Source: Betaproteobacteria bacterium (lineage in GTDB: Bacteria; Pseudomonadota; Gammaproteobacteria; Burkholderiales; CAIKXV01). Taken from it: DNA of 6,389 nucleotides. This document shows positions 1 through 5,391 of the stretch, piece by piece. The notes under the pieces are model-generated. The model saw only the letters and a list, made by a program, of their open reading frames with translations, did no database searches and was not told the origin of the DNA. The stretch spans positions 1 through 6,389 of the forward strand of contig CANGUQ010000227.1 in assembly GCA_947456915.1 (NCBI GenBank), in the 5' to 3' direction. The position numbers and the translations under genes were made by a program. Positions within the stretch are counted from its first letter, which is position 1. The number at the start of each line of letters is the position of its first letter.

Positions 1-1
1 C

Positions 2-913
2 GTCGGCGTGCTCGCAGGCCTGCCGCGGCCTGCCGCGGCGCAGTCGCGCCCCGCCCCTGAAGAGCGCATCGTTCGCCACGACTCGTCTCCGTACGTGCCC
101 ACACCGCAGCGGGTGGTCGACGAGATGCTGCGCATGGGTCGGGTCAGCGCGAAGGACGTGGTGATCGATCTGGGCTCGGGCGACGGGCGCATCAACATCA
201 CTGCCGCAGCGAAGCTCGGTGCGCGCGGCTTCGGCGTGGATCTCGATCCGGAACTCGTGCGCTACGCGAACGCGGCCGCGGCCCGGGCGGGCGTGAGCGA
301 TCGCGCGCAGTTCTTCGTGCGCGACATCTTCGACACCGACCTGTCGAAGGCCGACGTGGTGACCATGTACCTGCTGCCCGAAGTCAACATGATGGCGCGG
401 CCGAAGCTGCTGCTCGAGCTGCGTCCTGGCGCACGGGTGGTCACTCACGATTACCACTTCGACGACTGGCTGCCCGACGAGCGGATCATGCTCGAGGTGC
501 CGGAGAAGAAGGTCGGCACACCCGGCATCGCCTACATCTACGTCTGGGTGGTCCCGGGGCAGGGCGCCGGGCGCTGGCAGGGGCGCATGCCGCTCGCCGG
601 GCAGGCGCAGCCGGTCGCAGTCGAGCTCGACCTCGAGCAGCGCTTCCAGCTGCTGACCGGCACGGTCAGTGTCGGCGGCCGTGCGGCGACGCTGCAGTTC
701 GCCGAGATGGTCGGCAACGAGATGCGGGTCGTGCTGCTGCTCGACGTCGACGGCAAGCGCATTCGCCACGAGCTGCGTGCCGAGATGCGCGGGGAGGAGG
801 CGGTCGGGCGGGTGTCGACCGGCGCCGAGATGGCACCCCTCAAGGAACCGCTGACGCTCGCGCGGGTGGCTCGCCGGGCAGCGCAGTTCGGCGCGCCGTT
901 CCGACGCCCCTGA
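2..913 (+). CDS. Exported class I SAM-dependent methyltransferase, 5'-partial
   Basis: The reading frame is open to the left edge, so the true start lies upstream. The first visible residues (VGVLAGLPRPAAAQ) look like the end of a Sec signal peptide with an AxA-type cleavage site before Gln. Numbering from the GTG at position 8, the glycine-rich SAM loop VIDLGSGDGR is at residues 52-61, the acidic residue expected to hold the SAM ribose is in GVDLDPELV (Asp78), MYLLP is at 120-124 and a THDYHFDDW motif is at 146-154. From about residue 184 to the end the protein changes to a beta-rich, non-catalytic tail of unknown role. The YVPTP...DLGSGDGR...YLLP pattern resembles the DOT1/FAM173 (ATPSCKMT)-like lysine methyltransferase group, but I infer no substrate. 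It is a paralogue of the gene at 5392-6354, about half identical over the catalytic domain. A GTG start at position 8 is possible but would leave too short a signal peptide. Confidence 0.85.
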   Translation, partial: VGVLAGLPRPAAAQSRPAPEERIVRHDSSPYVPTPQRVVDEMLRMGRVSAKDVVIDLGSGDGRINITAAAKLGARGFGVDLDPELVRYANAAAARAGVSDRAQFFVRDIFDTDLSKADVVTMYLLPEVNMMARPKLLLELRPGARVVTHDYHFDDWLPDERIMLEVPEKKVGTPGIAYIYVWVVPGQGAGRWQGRMPLAGQAQPVAVELDLEQRFQLLTGTVSVGGRAATLQFAEMVGNEMRVVLLLDVDGKRIRHELRAEMRGEEAVGRVSTGAEMAPLKEPLTLARVARRAAQFGAPFRRP

Positions 914-975
914 GCCCGGGCGCTGCGCGCGCCGGCCGCCCGCATGGGGTCGAACCGGGCAGCCTGACGGAAACC

Positions 976-1004
976 TTGCGGCACGGCCGGAATGGCGTCA
1001 GAAT
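976..1004 (+). promoter_or_regulatory. Candidate sigma-70 promoter for the Bug-family gene
   Basis: TTGCGG (976-981) and CAGAAT (999-1004) are separated by exactly 17 bases. The -10 element matches four of six consensus bases but the -35 only three of six, so this is weak. It is the best-spaced pair I found in this intergenic region. If used, transcription would start near 1011 and the 36-bp hairpin repeats would lie in the leader of the binding-protein mRNA. Confidence 0.3.
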
Positions 1005-1016
1005 CGCAGGCTTTTT

Positions 1017-1124
1017 CAGCCAGCGGGCATGCACGCTGCTTGTCGAGACGTCAAGCCAGCGGGTGTTCGCGCCGCTGGCGGCAACCCCAAGCCAGCCGGC
1101 GCCCGCGCCGCTGGCTGTAGAACC
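1017..1124 (+). repeat. Three tandem 36-bp hairpin-forming repeats
   Basis: Three copies start at 1017, 1053 and 1089, each opening with a match to AGCCAGCSGG. Units 2 and 3 agree at about 27 of 36 positions; unit 1 is more diverged. Each unit contains an inverted repeat. In unit 2, GCCAGCGG (1055-1062) pairs perfectly with CCGCTGGC (1072-1079) around a 9-nt loop. In unit 3, AGCCAGC (1090-1096) pairs with GCTGGCT (1110-1116), with GGCG/CGCC continuing inside after a bulged C. In unit 1, CAGCG (1021-1025) pairs with CGCTG (1034-1038). No T-tract follows any unit, so they are not ordinary intrinsic terminators. The 36-base period would also encode a 12-residue repeat (QPAG.../KPAG.../KPAG...) in the frame of the downstream gene, but this lies before that gene's likely start. 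Confidence 0.7.
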
Positions 1125-1196
1125 GAACCGCATCATCGCGACAGTGCCCGCCCGCGAGCGGCGCGCGGCACGGTCCTGCAGATGCGGACCCCAACT

Positions 1197-1203
1197 GGAG
1201 AGG
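1197..1203 (+). promoter_or_regulatory. Ribosome binding site of the Bug-family gene
   Basis: GGAGAGG lies 8 bases before the ATG at 1212. It decides the start: the reading frame stays open further upstream (to an ATG at 1029), but only the ATG at 1212 has a strong Shine-Dalgarno sequence and is directly followed by a signal peptide. Confidence 0.75.
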
Positions 1204-1211
1204 ATTCCTGC

Positions 1212-2207
1212 ATGTCTTCGCAGCCACAGTCGGCCGGTGCCGCGCTGGTCGTCACCTTCGCCGTTGCCGTTGCCGGCGCGTTCGCACCGGCCGCCCACGC
1301 CCAGACCTATCCGGCCAAGCCGATCCGCATGATCATTCCGTTTCCGCCGGGCGGGAATACCGACATCATCGCACGCTCGATCGCTGGCCGGATGAGCGAG
1401 GTTCTCGGCCAGCAGTTCATCATCGAGAACCGCGGCGGCGCCGGCAGCATGCTGGGCACCGAGGTGCTGTCGAAGTCGCCGAGCGACGGCTACACCGTCG
1501 GCTTCGTCTCCGCCGCGCACGTGTTCAATCCGGCGCTGTTCACCAAGATGCCGTACGACAGCATCAGGGACTTCACGCCGATCGGCATCGCCGCCGACGT
1601 GCCGACGATGATCGTCGCGCACCCCACGCTGCCGGTGAAGTCGTTGAAGGAGCTCGTTGCGCTGGCGAAGAAGAACCCGGGCAAGCTCAACTACGCCACC
1701 TCGGGCGCCGGCACCGTCGGCCACCTCGCCACCGAACTGCTGTCCTCGCGCGCCGGACTGCAGATGGTGCACATCCCCTACAAGGGCTCCGGCCAGGCGA
1801 TCACCGACGTGGTGGCCGGGCACGTCACGCTGATGGCGGCGACGATGACCGTGTTCGTGCCGCACGTGAAGGCGGGCAAGCTGCGCGCGCTCGGCGTCAC
1901 CAGCACGAAGCGCTCGCCGGCGCTGCCCGACGTGCCGACCATCGCCGAGCAGGGCTTCCCCGGCTATGAGGTCTCGTCCGCATTCGGCATGCTCGGTCCG
2001 GCAAACATGCCTGCGGCCGCGGTGAAGACGCTGAACGCCGCGCTGGCCAAGGCGCTGCAGGATCCGAAGGTGCGCGAGAGCCTGTCCAGCCAGGGCGCCG
2101 AGCCGGTCGGCTCGACTCCCGAAGCCTACGACCAGCACCTGCGCAGCGAGATCGCGCGCTGGCAGAAGATCGTGCAGCAGGTCGGCATCAAGGCCGATCA
2201 GAACTGA
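1212..2207 (+). CDS. Bug/TctC-family periplasmic tricarboxylate-type solute-binding protein
   Basis: A 331-residue secreted protein, the usual length for the Bug (TctC) family of periplasmic receptors for small organic acids in tripartite tricarboxylate transport. Residues 1-30 form a Sec signal peptide with a hydrophobic core (ALVVTFAVAVAGAFA) and an AHA cleavage site before Gln31. There is no lipobox cysteine. The mature start YPAKPIRMIIPFPPGGNTD (33-51) is the family's hallmark first beta strand and ligand loop. Further hallmarks are ENRGGAGSMLG (72-82), SPSDGYT (89-95), a YATSGAGTVGHLA ligand loop (161-173), HIPYKGSGQA (187-196), LRALGVTS (224-231) and LPDVPTIAEQG (238-248). No tctA or tctB membrane gene is present, so it is an orphan receptor here, as is common in Burkholderiales. 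It may borrow a distant transporter or act in sensing. The ligand cannot be read from sequence. It may be co-transcribed with the small membrane-protein gene 77 bases downstream. Confidence 0.93.
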   Translation: MSSQPQSAGAALVVTFAVAVAGAFAPAAHAQTYPAKPIRMIIPFPPGGNTDIIARSIAGRMSEVLGQQFIIENRGGAGSMLGTEVLSKSPSDGYTVGFVSAAHVFNPALFTKMPYDSIRDFTPIGIAADVPTMIVAHPTLPVKSLKELVALAKKNPGKLNYATSGAGTVGHLATELLSSRAGLQMVHIPYKGSGQAITDVVAGHVTLMAATMTVFVPHVKAGKLRALGVTSTKRSPALPDVPTIAEQGFPGYEVSSAFGMLGPANMPAAAVKTLNAALAKALQDPKVRESLSSQGAEPVGSTPEAYDQHLRSEIARWQKIVQQVGIKADQN

Positions 2208-2284
2208 GCGTGGACGGCGCGGCGGCAGCGACCGGGGCGCGCCGCGTCCCGCACCGCCAGTGCGCCTGCGCATGACGGTGAACC

Positions 2285-2602
2285 GTGACTACCCTGGTTG
2301 CGCTCTACAACGTGGTGGTCGTGCTCAAGGCGGTGGCCGAGGTCGCCGGCATGGCGCTGCTCGGGCAGGGCGTGCTGGCGATGCTGGCCGGCCCGCACCG
2401 CGACACCAACGTGTTCTACCGGGTGCTGGCGATCATGACCGGGCCGGTGCGCAAGGCCGCCCGCTGGCTGCTGCCGCGCTTCGTCGTCGACCAGCACGTG
2501 GGGCTCGCTTCGTTCGCGCTGGTCGCCTTCGTCTGGTTCGGCCTGTATGTGGCCAAGGTCTATCTCGTGCTGCGCATCGCGAGCGAGCGGATGCCGCAGT
2601 GA
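2285..2602 (+). CDS. Small two-helix inner-membrane protein of unknown function
   Basis: A 105-residue protein that I do not recognise as a named family. It starts at GTG 2285; an in-frame TGA at 2279-2281 rules out an earlier start, and no strong Shine-Dalgarno sequence is visible. Two hydrophobic segments are evident: about residues 8-35 (NVVVVLKAVAEVAGMALLGQ and on) and about 72-97 (HVGLASFALVAFVWFGLYVA and on). They are separated by a basic, partly amphipathic stretch with PHRDTNVFYRV and RKAARWLLPR. By the positive-inside rule this connector and the RIASERMPQ tail cannot both easily be cytoplasmic with only two helices, so one segment may lie on the membrane surface. It sits between the binding-protein gene and the symporter operon on the same strand, but a promoter and a 309-base gap separate it from the symporter. 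Codon use and the hydrophobic pattern support a real gene. No function is assigned. Confidence 0.72.
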   Translation: MTTLVALYNVVVVLKAVAEVAGMALLGQGVLAMLAGPHRDTNVFYRVLAIMTGPVRKAARWLLPRFVVDQHVGLASFALVAFVWFGLYVAKVYLVLRIASERMPQ

Positions 2603-2665
2603 GCGGGCAGAGACTTGCTGCAATGCGGCAGGCGTTCCTGACTGGCGACGAGCGTTTTCCTGCGG

Positions 2666-2695
2666 TTGACTCGTCCGTAACCCTGGGGTCACAAT
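2666..2695 (+). promoter_or_regulatory. Probable sigma-70 promoter of the symporter operon
   Basis: TTGACT (2666-2671, five of six -35 consensus bases) is followed after 18 bases by CACAAT (2690-2695, four of six). It lies in a locally less GC-rich patch, which stands out against its surroundings. The expected transcription start is near 2702, giving a leader of about 210 nt before the ATG at 2912. Confidence 0.55.
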
Positions 2696-2701
2696 GCACG
2701 C

Positions 2702-2899
2702 GAAGGGGAAGGGTTCGCCCTGCCGCGCCGCGGAAGACACACGCTGAGGGGCAGGGCACAGAGGCCTGCAGGGTGCAGCCCGGCATTGCCGGGCGCGTCG
2801 TCGATGGTTCAGCCATCGGCGCGCGCGAGACACGGGGGGTGTCGTGCATCTGCGGGAGGTGGACGTACGCGCGCGTGCGCCACGGGCAGTGGGGTCAAC
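2702..2899 (+). promoter_or_regulatory. Structured leader upstream of the symporter operon
   Basis: This stretch shows no convincing gene but several inverted repeats. AGGG-TTCG-CCCT is at 2710-2721. A competing 8-bp perfect pair is GCCCTGCC (2717-2724) with GGCAGGGC (2750-2757). GCCCGGC (2778-2784) pairs with GCCGGGC (2788-2794), CGATGG (2802-2807) with CCATCG (2813-2818), and GACAC (2829-2833) with GTGTC (2839-2843) around a run of five G. The first two are mutually exclusive, as in an attenuator or riboswitch-like element. I do not recognise a known RNA family. GC-rich DNA yields inverted repeats by chance, so a regulatory role is an inference. Confidence 0.35.
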
Positions 2900-2905
2900 A
2901 AGGAG
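2900..2905 (+). promoter_or_regulatory. Ribosome binding site of the symporter small subunit
   Basis: AAGGAG lies 6 bases before the ATG at 2912. It fixes that ATG as the start although the frame is open further upstream, and the family's conserved N-terminus begins exactly there. Confidence 0.85.
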
Positions 2906-2911
2906 AACACC

Positions 2912-3178
2912 ATGCAGCTCACTGAACGCCATCAGCAGTACTGGAACAAGAACCTGAGGATCACGGCGATCCTGCTCGCACTATGGTTCGTAGCGACTTT
3001 CGTGTGCAGCTACTTCGCGCGCGAACTCAACGAGATCGTCATCGCAGGCTTTCCGTTCGGCTTCTACATGGCCGCACAGGGAGCCTTGATCGTCTACCTG
3101 TTCGTGATCGGGTTCTACGCGTGGTACATGAACCGGCTCGACGTCGAGTACGGCGTGGCCGAAGGAGATGACGAATGA
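2912..3178 (+). CDS. Sodium:solute symporter small subunit (DUF4212 family)
   Basis: An 88-residue inner-membrane protein of the DUF4212 / putative solute:sodium symporter small-subunit family, which is normally found directly upstream of a VC_2705-type large symporter subunit, as here. The family N-terminal pattern is present: RHQQYWNKNLRIT (6-18), running into the first membrane helix (about 16-36, ILLALWFVATFVCSYFA). A second helix spans about 47-71 (FPFGFYMAAQGALIVYLFVIGFYAW), followed by the conserved YMNRLDVEYG (72-81) and a short acidic tail. Its length is normal for the family. It probably assembles with or stabilises the large subunit; its exact role is not established. Its TGA overlaps the next gene's ATG (ATGA at 3175-3178), so the two should be translationally coupled, and a promoter with a long leader precedes it. 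Confidence 0.93.
   Translation: MQLTERHQQYWNKNLRITAILLALWFVATFVCSYFARELNEIVIAGFPFGFYMAAQGALIVYLFVIGFYAWYMNRLDVEYGVAEGDDE
3162..3167 (+). promoter_or_regulatory. Ribosome binding site of the symporter large subunit
   Basis: AAGGAG lies within the end of the small-subunit gene, 7 bases before the ATG at 3175. Together with the ATGA stop/start overlap it supports coupled translation of the two subunits. Confidence 0.8.
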
Positions 3179-5250
3179 GTGCCGCAGCGTTCTCGCAGAA
3201 GGCGTTCACCCAGCAGCTGCGCAAGTACTACACGTTCTACACCGGCGGCTTCTTCATCTTCCTGATCGGCATCGCCATCCTCGAGATGGCCGGGGTGCCG
3301 AACAAGTTCCTCGGGTATCTGTTCCTGCTCGCCACCATCGGCCTGTATGCCGGCATCGGCATCATGAGCCGCACCAGCGACCTGTCCGAGTATTACGTGG
3401 CGGGCCGGCGCGTTCCGGCGGTGTTCAACGGCATGGCCACCGGTGCGGACTGGATGTCAGCGGCCTCGTTCATCGGCATGGCGGGGGGGTTGTACATCCA
3501 GGGCTACGACGGCCTCGCCTTCATCATGGGTTGGACGGGCGGCTACGTGCTGGTCGCGCTGTTTCTCGCGCCGTATCTGCGCAAGTTCGGCCAGTTCACC
3601 ATTCCGGACTTTCTCGGCGAGCGCTACGGCGGCAACATCGTGCGTTCGATCGGGGTGCTGGCGGCAATCCTCGCTTCGTTCGTGTATGTCGTCGCGCAGA
3701 TCTACGGTGTCGGCCTGATCACCGCACGCTTCACCGGGCTGGAGTTCACCGTCGGCGTGTTCGTCGGGCTGCTCGGGATTCTCGTCTGCTCGTTCCTCGG
3801 CGGCATGCGGGCAGTGACCTGGACCCAGGTCGCGCAGTACATCATTCTGATCATCGCCTACATGATCCCCGTGGTGATGCTCGCCTACAAGCACACCGGC
3901 ATCCCGGTGCCGCAGGCGGTCTACGGCACGGTGCTGCAGAAGGTGACCGAGCGCGAGAAGGAGCTCACCGCCGACCCGAAAGAGCTCGAGGTGCGCAAGA
4001 TCTTCCGCGAGCGCGCCGCTGCGATGGACGCGCGCATCAAGGGCCTGCCCGAGTCGTGGGAGAAGGGCCGCGCCGAACTGCAGCAGAAGGTCGCCGATCT
4101 CAAGGGTGCGAACGCGCCGGCGAACGACGTCGCTGCGGCGGAGAAGGCACTGGCGGCGTGGCCGGCCAGTGCGGACGCGGCGCGTACGGCGTGGACCGCC
4201 GCGCGCAACGCGAACAATGCCCGCGCTGCCGCGCCCCGGCCGCACGCCACGCCCTTCCCCGGGGCGACCGAGGAGGCGCGCAACACGGCAAGGCTGAACT
4301 TCCTCACGCTGGTGTTCTGCCTGATGGTTGGCACCGCGGCGCTGCCGCACATCCTGATGCGCTACTACACGACGCCGTCGGTGCGTGAGGCGCGCAACTC
4401 CGTGTTCTGGTCGCTGTTCTTCATCTTCCTGCTCTACTTCACCGCGCCGGCGCTGGCGGTGCTGGCGAAGTTCGACATCTACACCCAGCTGGTCGGCGAC
4501 AAGTTTGCCGATCTGCCGGCGTGGGTGGCGGCGTGGAGCAAGGTCGATCCGCGGCTGCTGTCGGTGGTGGACGTCAACATGGACGGCATCGTGCAGCTGG
4601 CCGAGATCACGCTCGGTCAGGACATCATCGTGCTCGCCACACCGGAGATCGTCGGTCTGCCGTACGTGATCTCGGGTCTGGTCGCAGCCGGCGGTCTTGC
4701 GGCGGCGCTGTCCACGGCGGACGGCCTGCTGCTCACCATCGCCAACGCGCTGTCGCACGACGTCTACTACAAGATGATCGACCCGAACGCGTCCACGTCG
4801 AAGCGTCTGGCGATGGCCAAGGGCCTGCTGCTGGTGGTGGCGCTGATCGCAGCCTACGTGACCTCGCTCAACCCGGGAGACATCCTGTTCTTGGTCGGTG
4901 CGGCGTTCTCGCTGGCGGCTTCGGCGTTCTTCCCTGCTCTGGTGCTCGGCGTGTTCTGGAAGCGGGCGAACAAGGCCGGCGCGATCGCCGGCATGCTGGT
5001 CGGACTGGGCATATGCATCTTCTATCAGGTCGCCACCTATCCGTTCTTCACCGCGATGACCGGGTGGAAGATGGATCTGTGGTTCGGCATCCAGCCGATC
5101 TCGGCCGGTATCTTCGGGATGCCCGCGGGGATGCTGACGCTGATAGTGGTGTCGCTGCTCACGCCGGAGCCGGATCGCAAGACGCAGGAACTGGTCGAGC
5201 ACGTGCGCTACCCCGTGCTGGGCAACGAGGCAGCGCGTCAGAGCACCTGA
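3175..5250 (+). CDS. Sodium:solute symporter large subunit (SSS family, VC_2705/ActP-like)
   Basis: A 691-residue inner-membrane sodium-coupled uptake carrier of the SSS family, close to the acetate permease ActP in its core and probably taking up acetate or another short monocarboxylate. Family hallmarks are SEYYVAGRRVP (71-81), ATGADWMSAASFIGMAG (88-104), YDGLAF (111-116), LGGMRAVTWTQVAQY (208-222), GTAALPHILMRYYTTPSVREARNSV (386-410) and the AALSTADGLLLTIANALSHDVYY stretch (510-532), which contains the helix that supplies sodium-site residues in this fold. I count about 14 membrane segments (from residue 20 to 663); positive residues place both ends in the cytoplasm. Two oddities, both predicted on the periplasmic side, are an insertion of about 130 charged, helix-prone residues (245-372), where ActP has a loop of about 45, and an EF-hand-like loop DVNMDGIVQLAE (466-477). 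It is longer than ActP (about 550). It is coupled to the small subunit and followed by an intrinsic terminator. The substrate is inferred, not shown. Confidence 0.94.
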   Translation: MSAAAFSQKAFTQQLRKYYTFYTGGFFIFLIGIAILEMAGVPNKFLGYLFLLATIGLYAGIGIMSRTSDLSEYYVAGRRVPAVFNGMATGADWMSAASFIGMAGGLYIQGYDGLAFIMGWTGGYVLVALFLAPYLRKFGQFTIPDFLGERYGGNIVRSIGVLAAILASFVYVVAQIYGVGLITARFTGLEFTVGVFVGLLGILVCSFLGGMRAVTWTQVAQYIILIIAYMIPVVMLAYKHTGIPVPQAVYGTVLQKVTEREKELTADPKELEVRKIFRERAAAMDARIKGLPESWEKGRAELQQKVADLKGANAPANDVAAAEKALAAWPASADAARTAWTAARNANNARAAAPRPHATPFPGATEEARNTARLNFLTLVFCLMVGTAALPHILMRYYTTPSVREARNSVFWSLFFIFLLYFTAPALAVLAKFDIYTQLVGDKFADLPAWVAAWSKVDPRLLSVVDVNMDGIVQLAEITLGQDIIVLATPEIVGLPYVISGLVAAGGLAAALSTADGLLLTIANALSHDVYYKMIDPNASTSKRLAMAKGLLLVVALIAAYVTSLNPGDILFLVGAAFSLAASAFFPALVLGVFWKRANKAGAIAGMLVGLGICIFYQVATYPFFTAMTGWKMDLWFGIQPISAGIFGMPAGMLTLIVVSLLTPEPDRKTQELVEHVRYPVLGNEAARQST

Positions 5251-5289
5251 GCATCGGTGTGCCGACCCGCTGTCGCCTCGCGACGGCAG

Positions 5290-5320
5290 AAGAAGCCCGC
5301 TTCGGCGGGCTTCTTTTTTT
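5290..5320 (+). terminator. Rho-independent terminator of the symporter operon
   Basis: GAAGCCCGC (5292-5300) pairs perfectly with GCGGGCTTC (5305-5313) around a TTCG tetraloop, extendable by two A-T pairs (5290-5291 with 5314-5315). Seven T follow at 5314-5320. It begins 39 bases after the symporter stop codon. It also shows that the open frame running through this point is not coding and that the next gene must start downstream. Confidence 0.95.
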
Positions 5321-5347
5321 GCGCGGCGGCGGCCCCCGTCATACACT
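5319..5347 (+). promoter_or_regulatory. Candidate sigma-70 promoter of the second methyltransferase
   Basis: TTGCGC (5319-5324) and TACACT (5342-5347) are separated by 17 bases. The -10 matches four of six consensus bases (including the key A and final T) and the -35 three of six. The expected start near 5354 would give a leader of about 38 nt to the ATG at 5392. The -35 element shares its first two T with the terminator's T-tract. Confidence 0.4.
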
Positions 5348-5391
5348 CGCCGCAGGGCGTGCCGGGGGCGCGCGTATGGCTTGGCGGGCCG

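Noticed and set aside
993..1008. Sigma-54-like element: TGGC ... TCGCA with GG-N10-GC spacing.
   Set aside because: The GG and GC spacing fits, but the flanking consensus is incomplete, such matches are frequent in GC-rich DNA, and no enhancer site or activator gene is visible.
1029..1211. Possible N-terminal extension of the Bug-family protein with 12-residue KPAG repeats.
   Set aside because: The frame is open, but the extension would bury the signal peptide 61 residues inside the protein. A strong Shine-Dalgarno sequence and a family-typical start are at 1212.
2212..2249. Inverted repeat just after the Bug-family stop codon (GGACG with CGTCC, CGGCG with CGCCG, 3-nt bulge), possible terminator.
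   Set aside because: No T-tract follows, and strong stems arise by chance at this GC content. It may slow transcription but I cannot support a terminator call.
840..2273. Minus-strand open reading frame opposite the Bug-family gene.
   Set aside because: It has low-complexity Arg/His/Gly-rich composition with no domain, and the opposite strand holds an unmistakable Bug-family protein.
2260..2925. Alternative + strand frame overlapping the small membrane protein and running through the intergenic region.
   Set aside because: Its translation is Arg/Gly/Ala-rich without a domain or hydrophobic pattern, and it overlaps the better supported 2285-2602 frame, the promoter and the structured leader.
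5257..5391. Longer second methyltransferase starting at 5257.
   Set aside because: It would translate straight through a textbook intrinsic terminator and put about 70 residues before the signal peptide's hydrophobic core.
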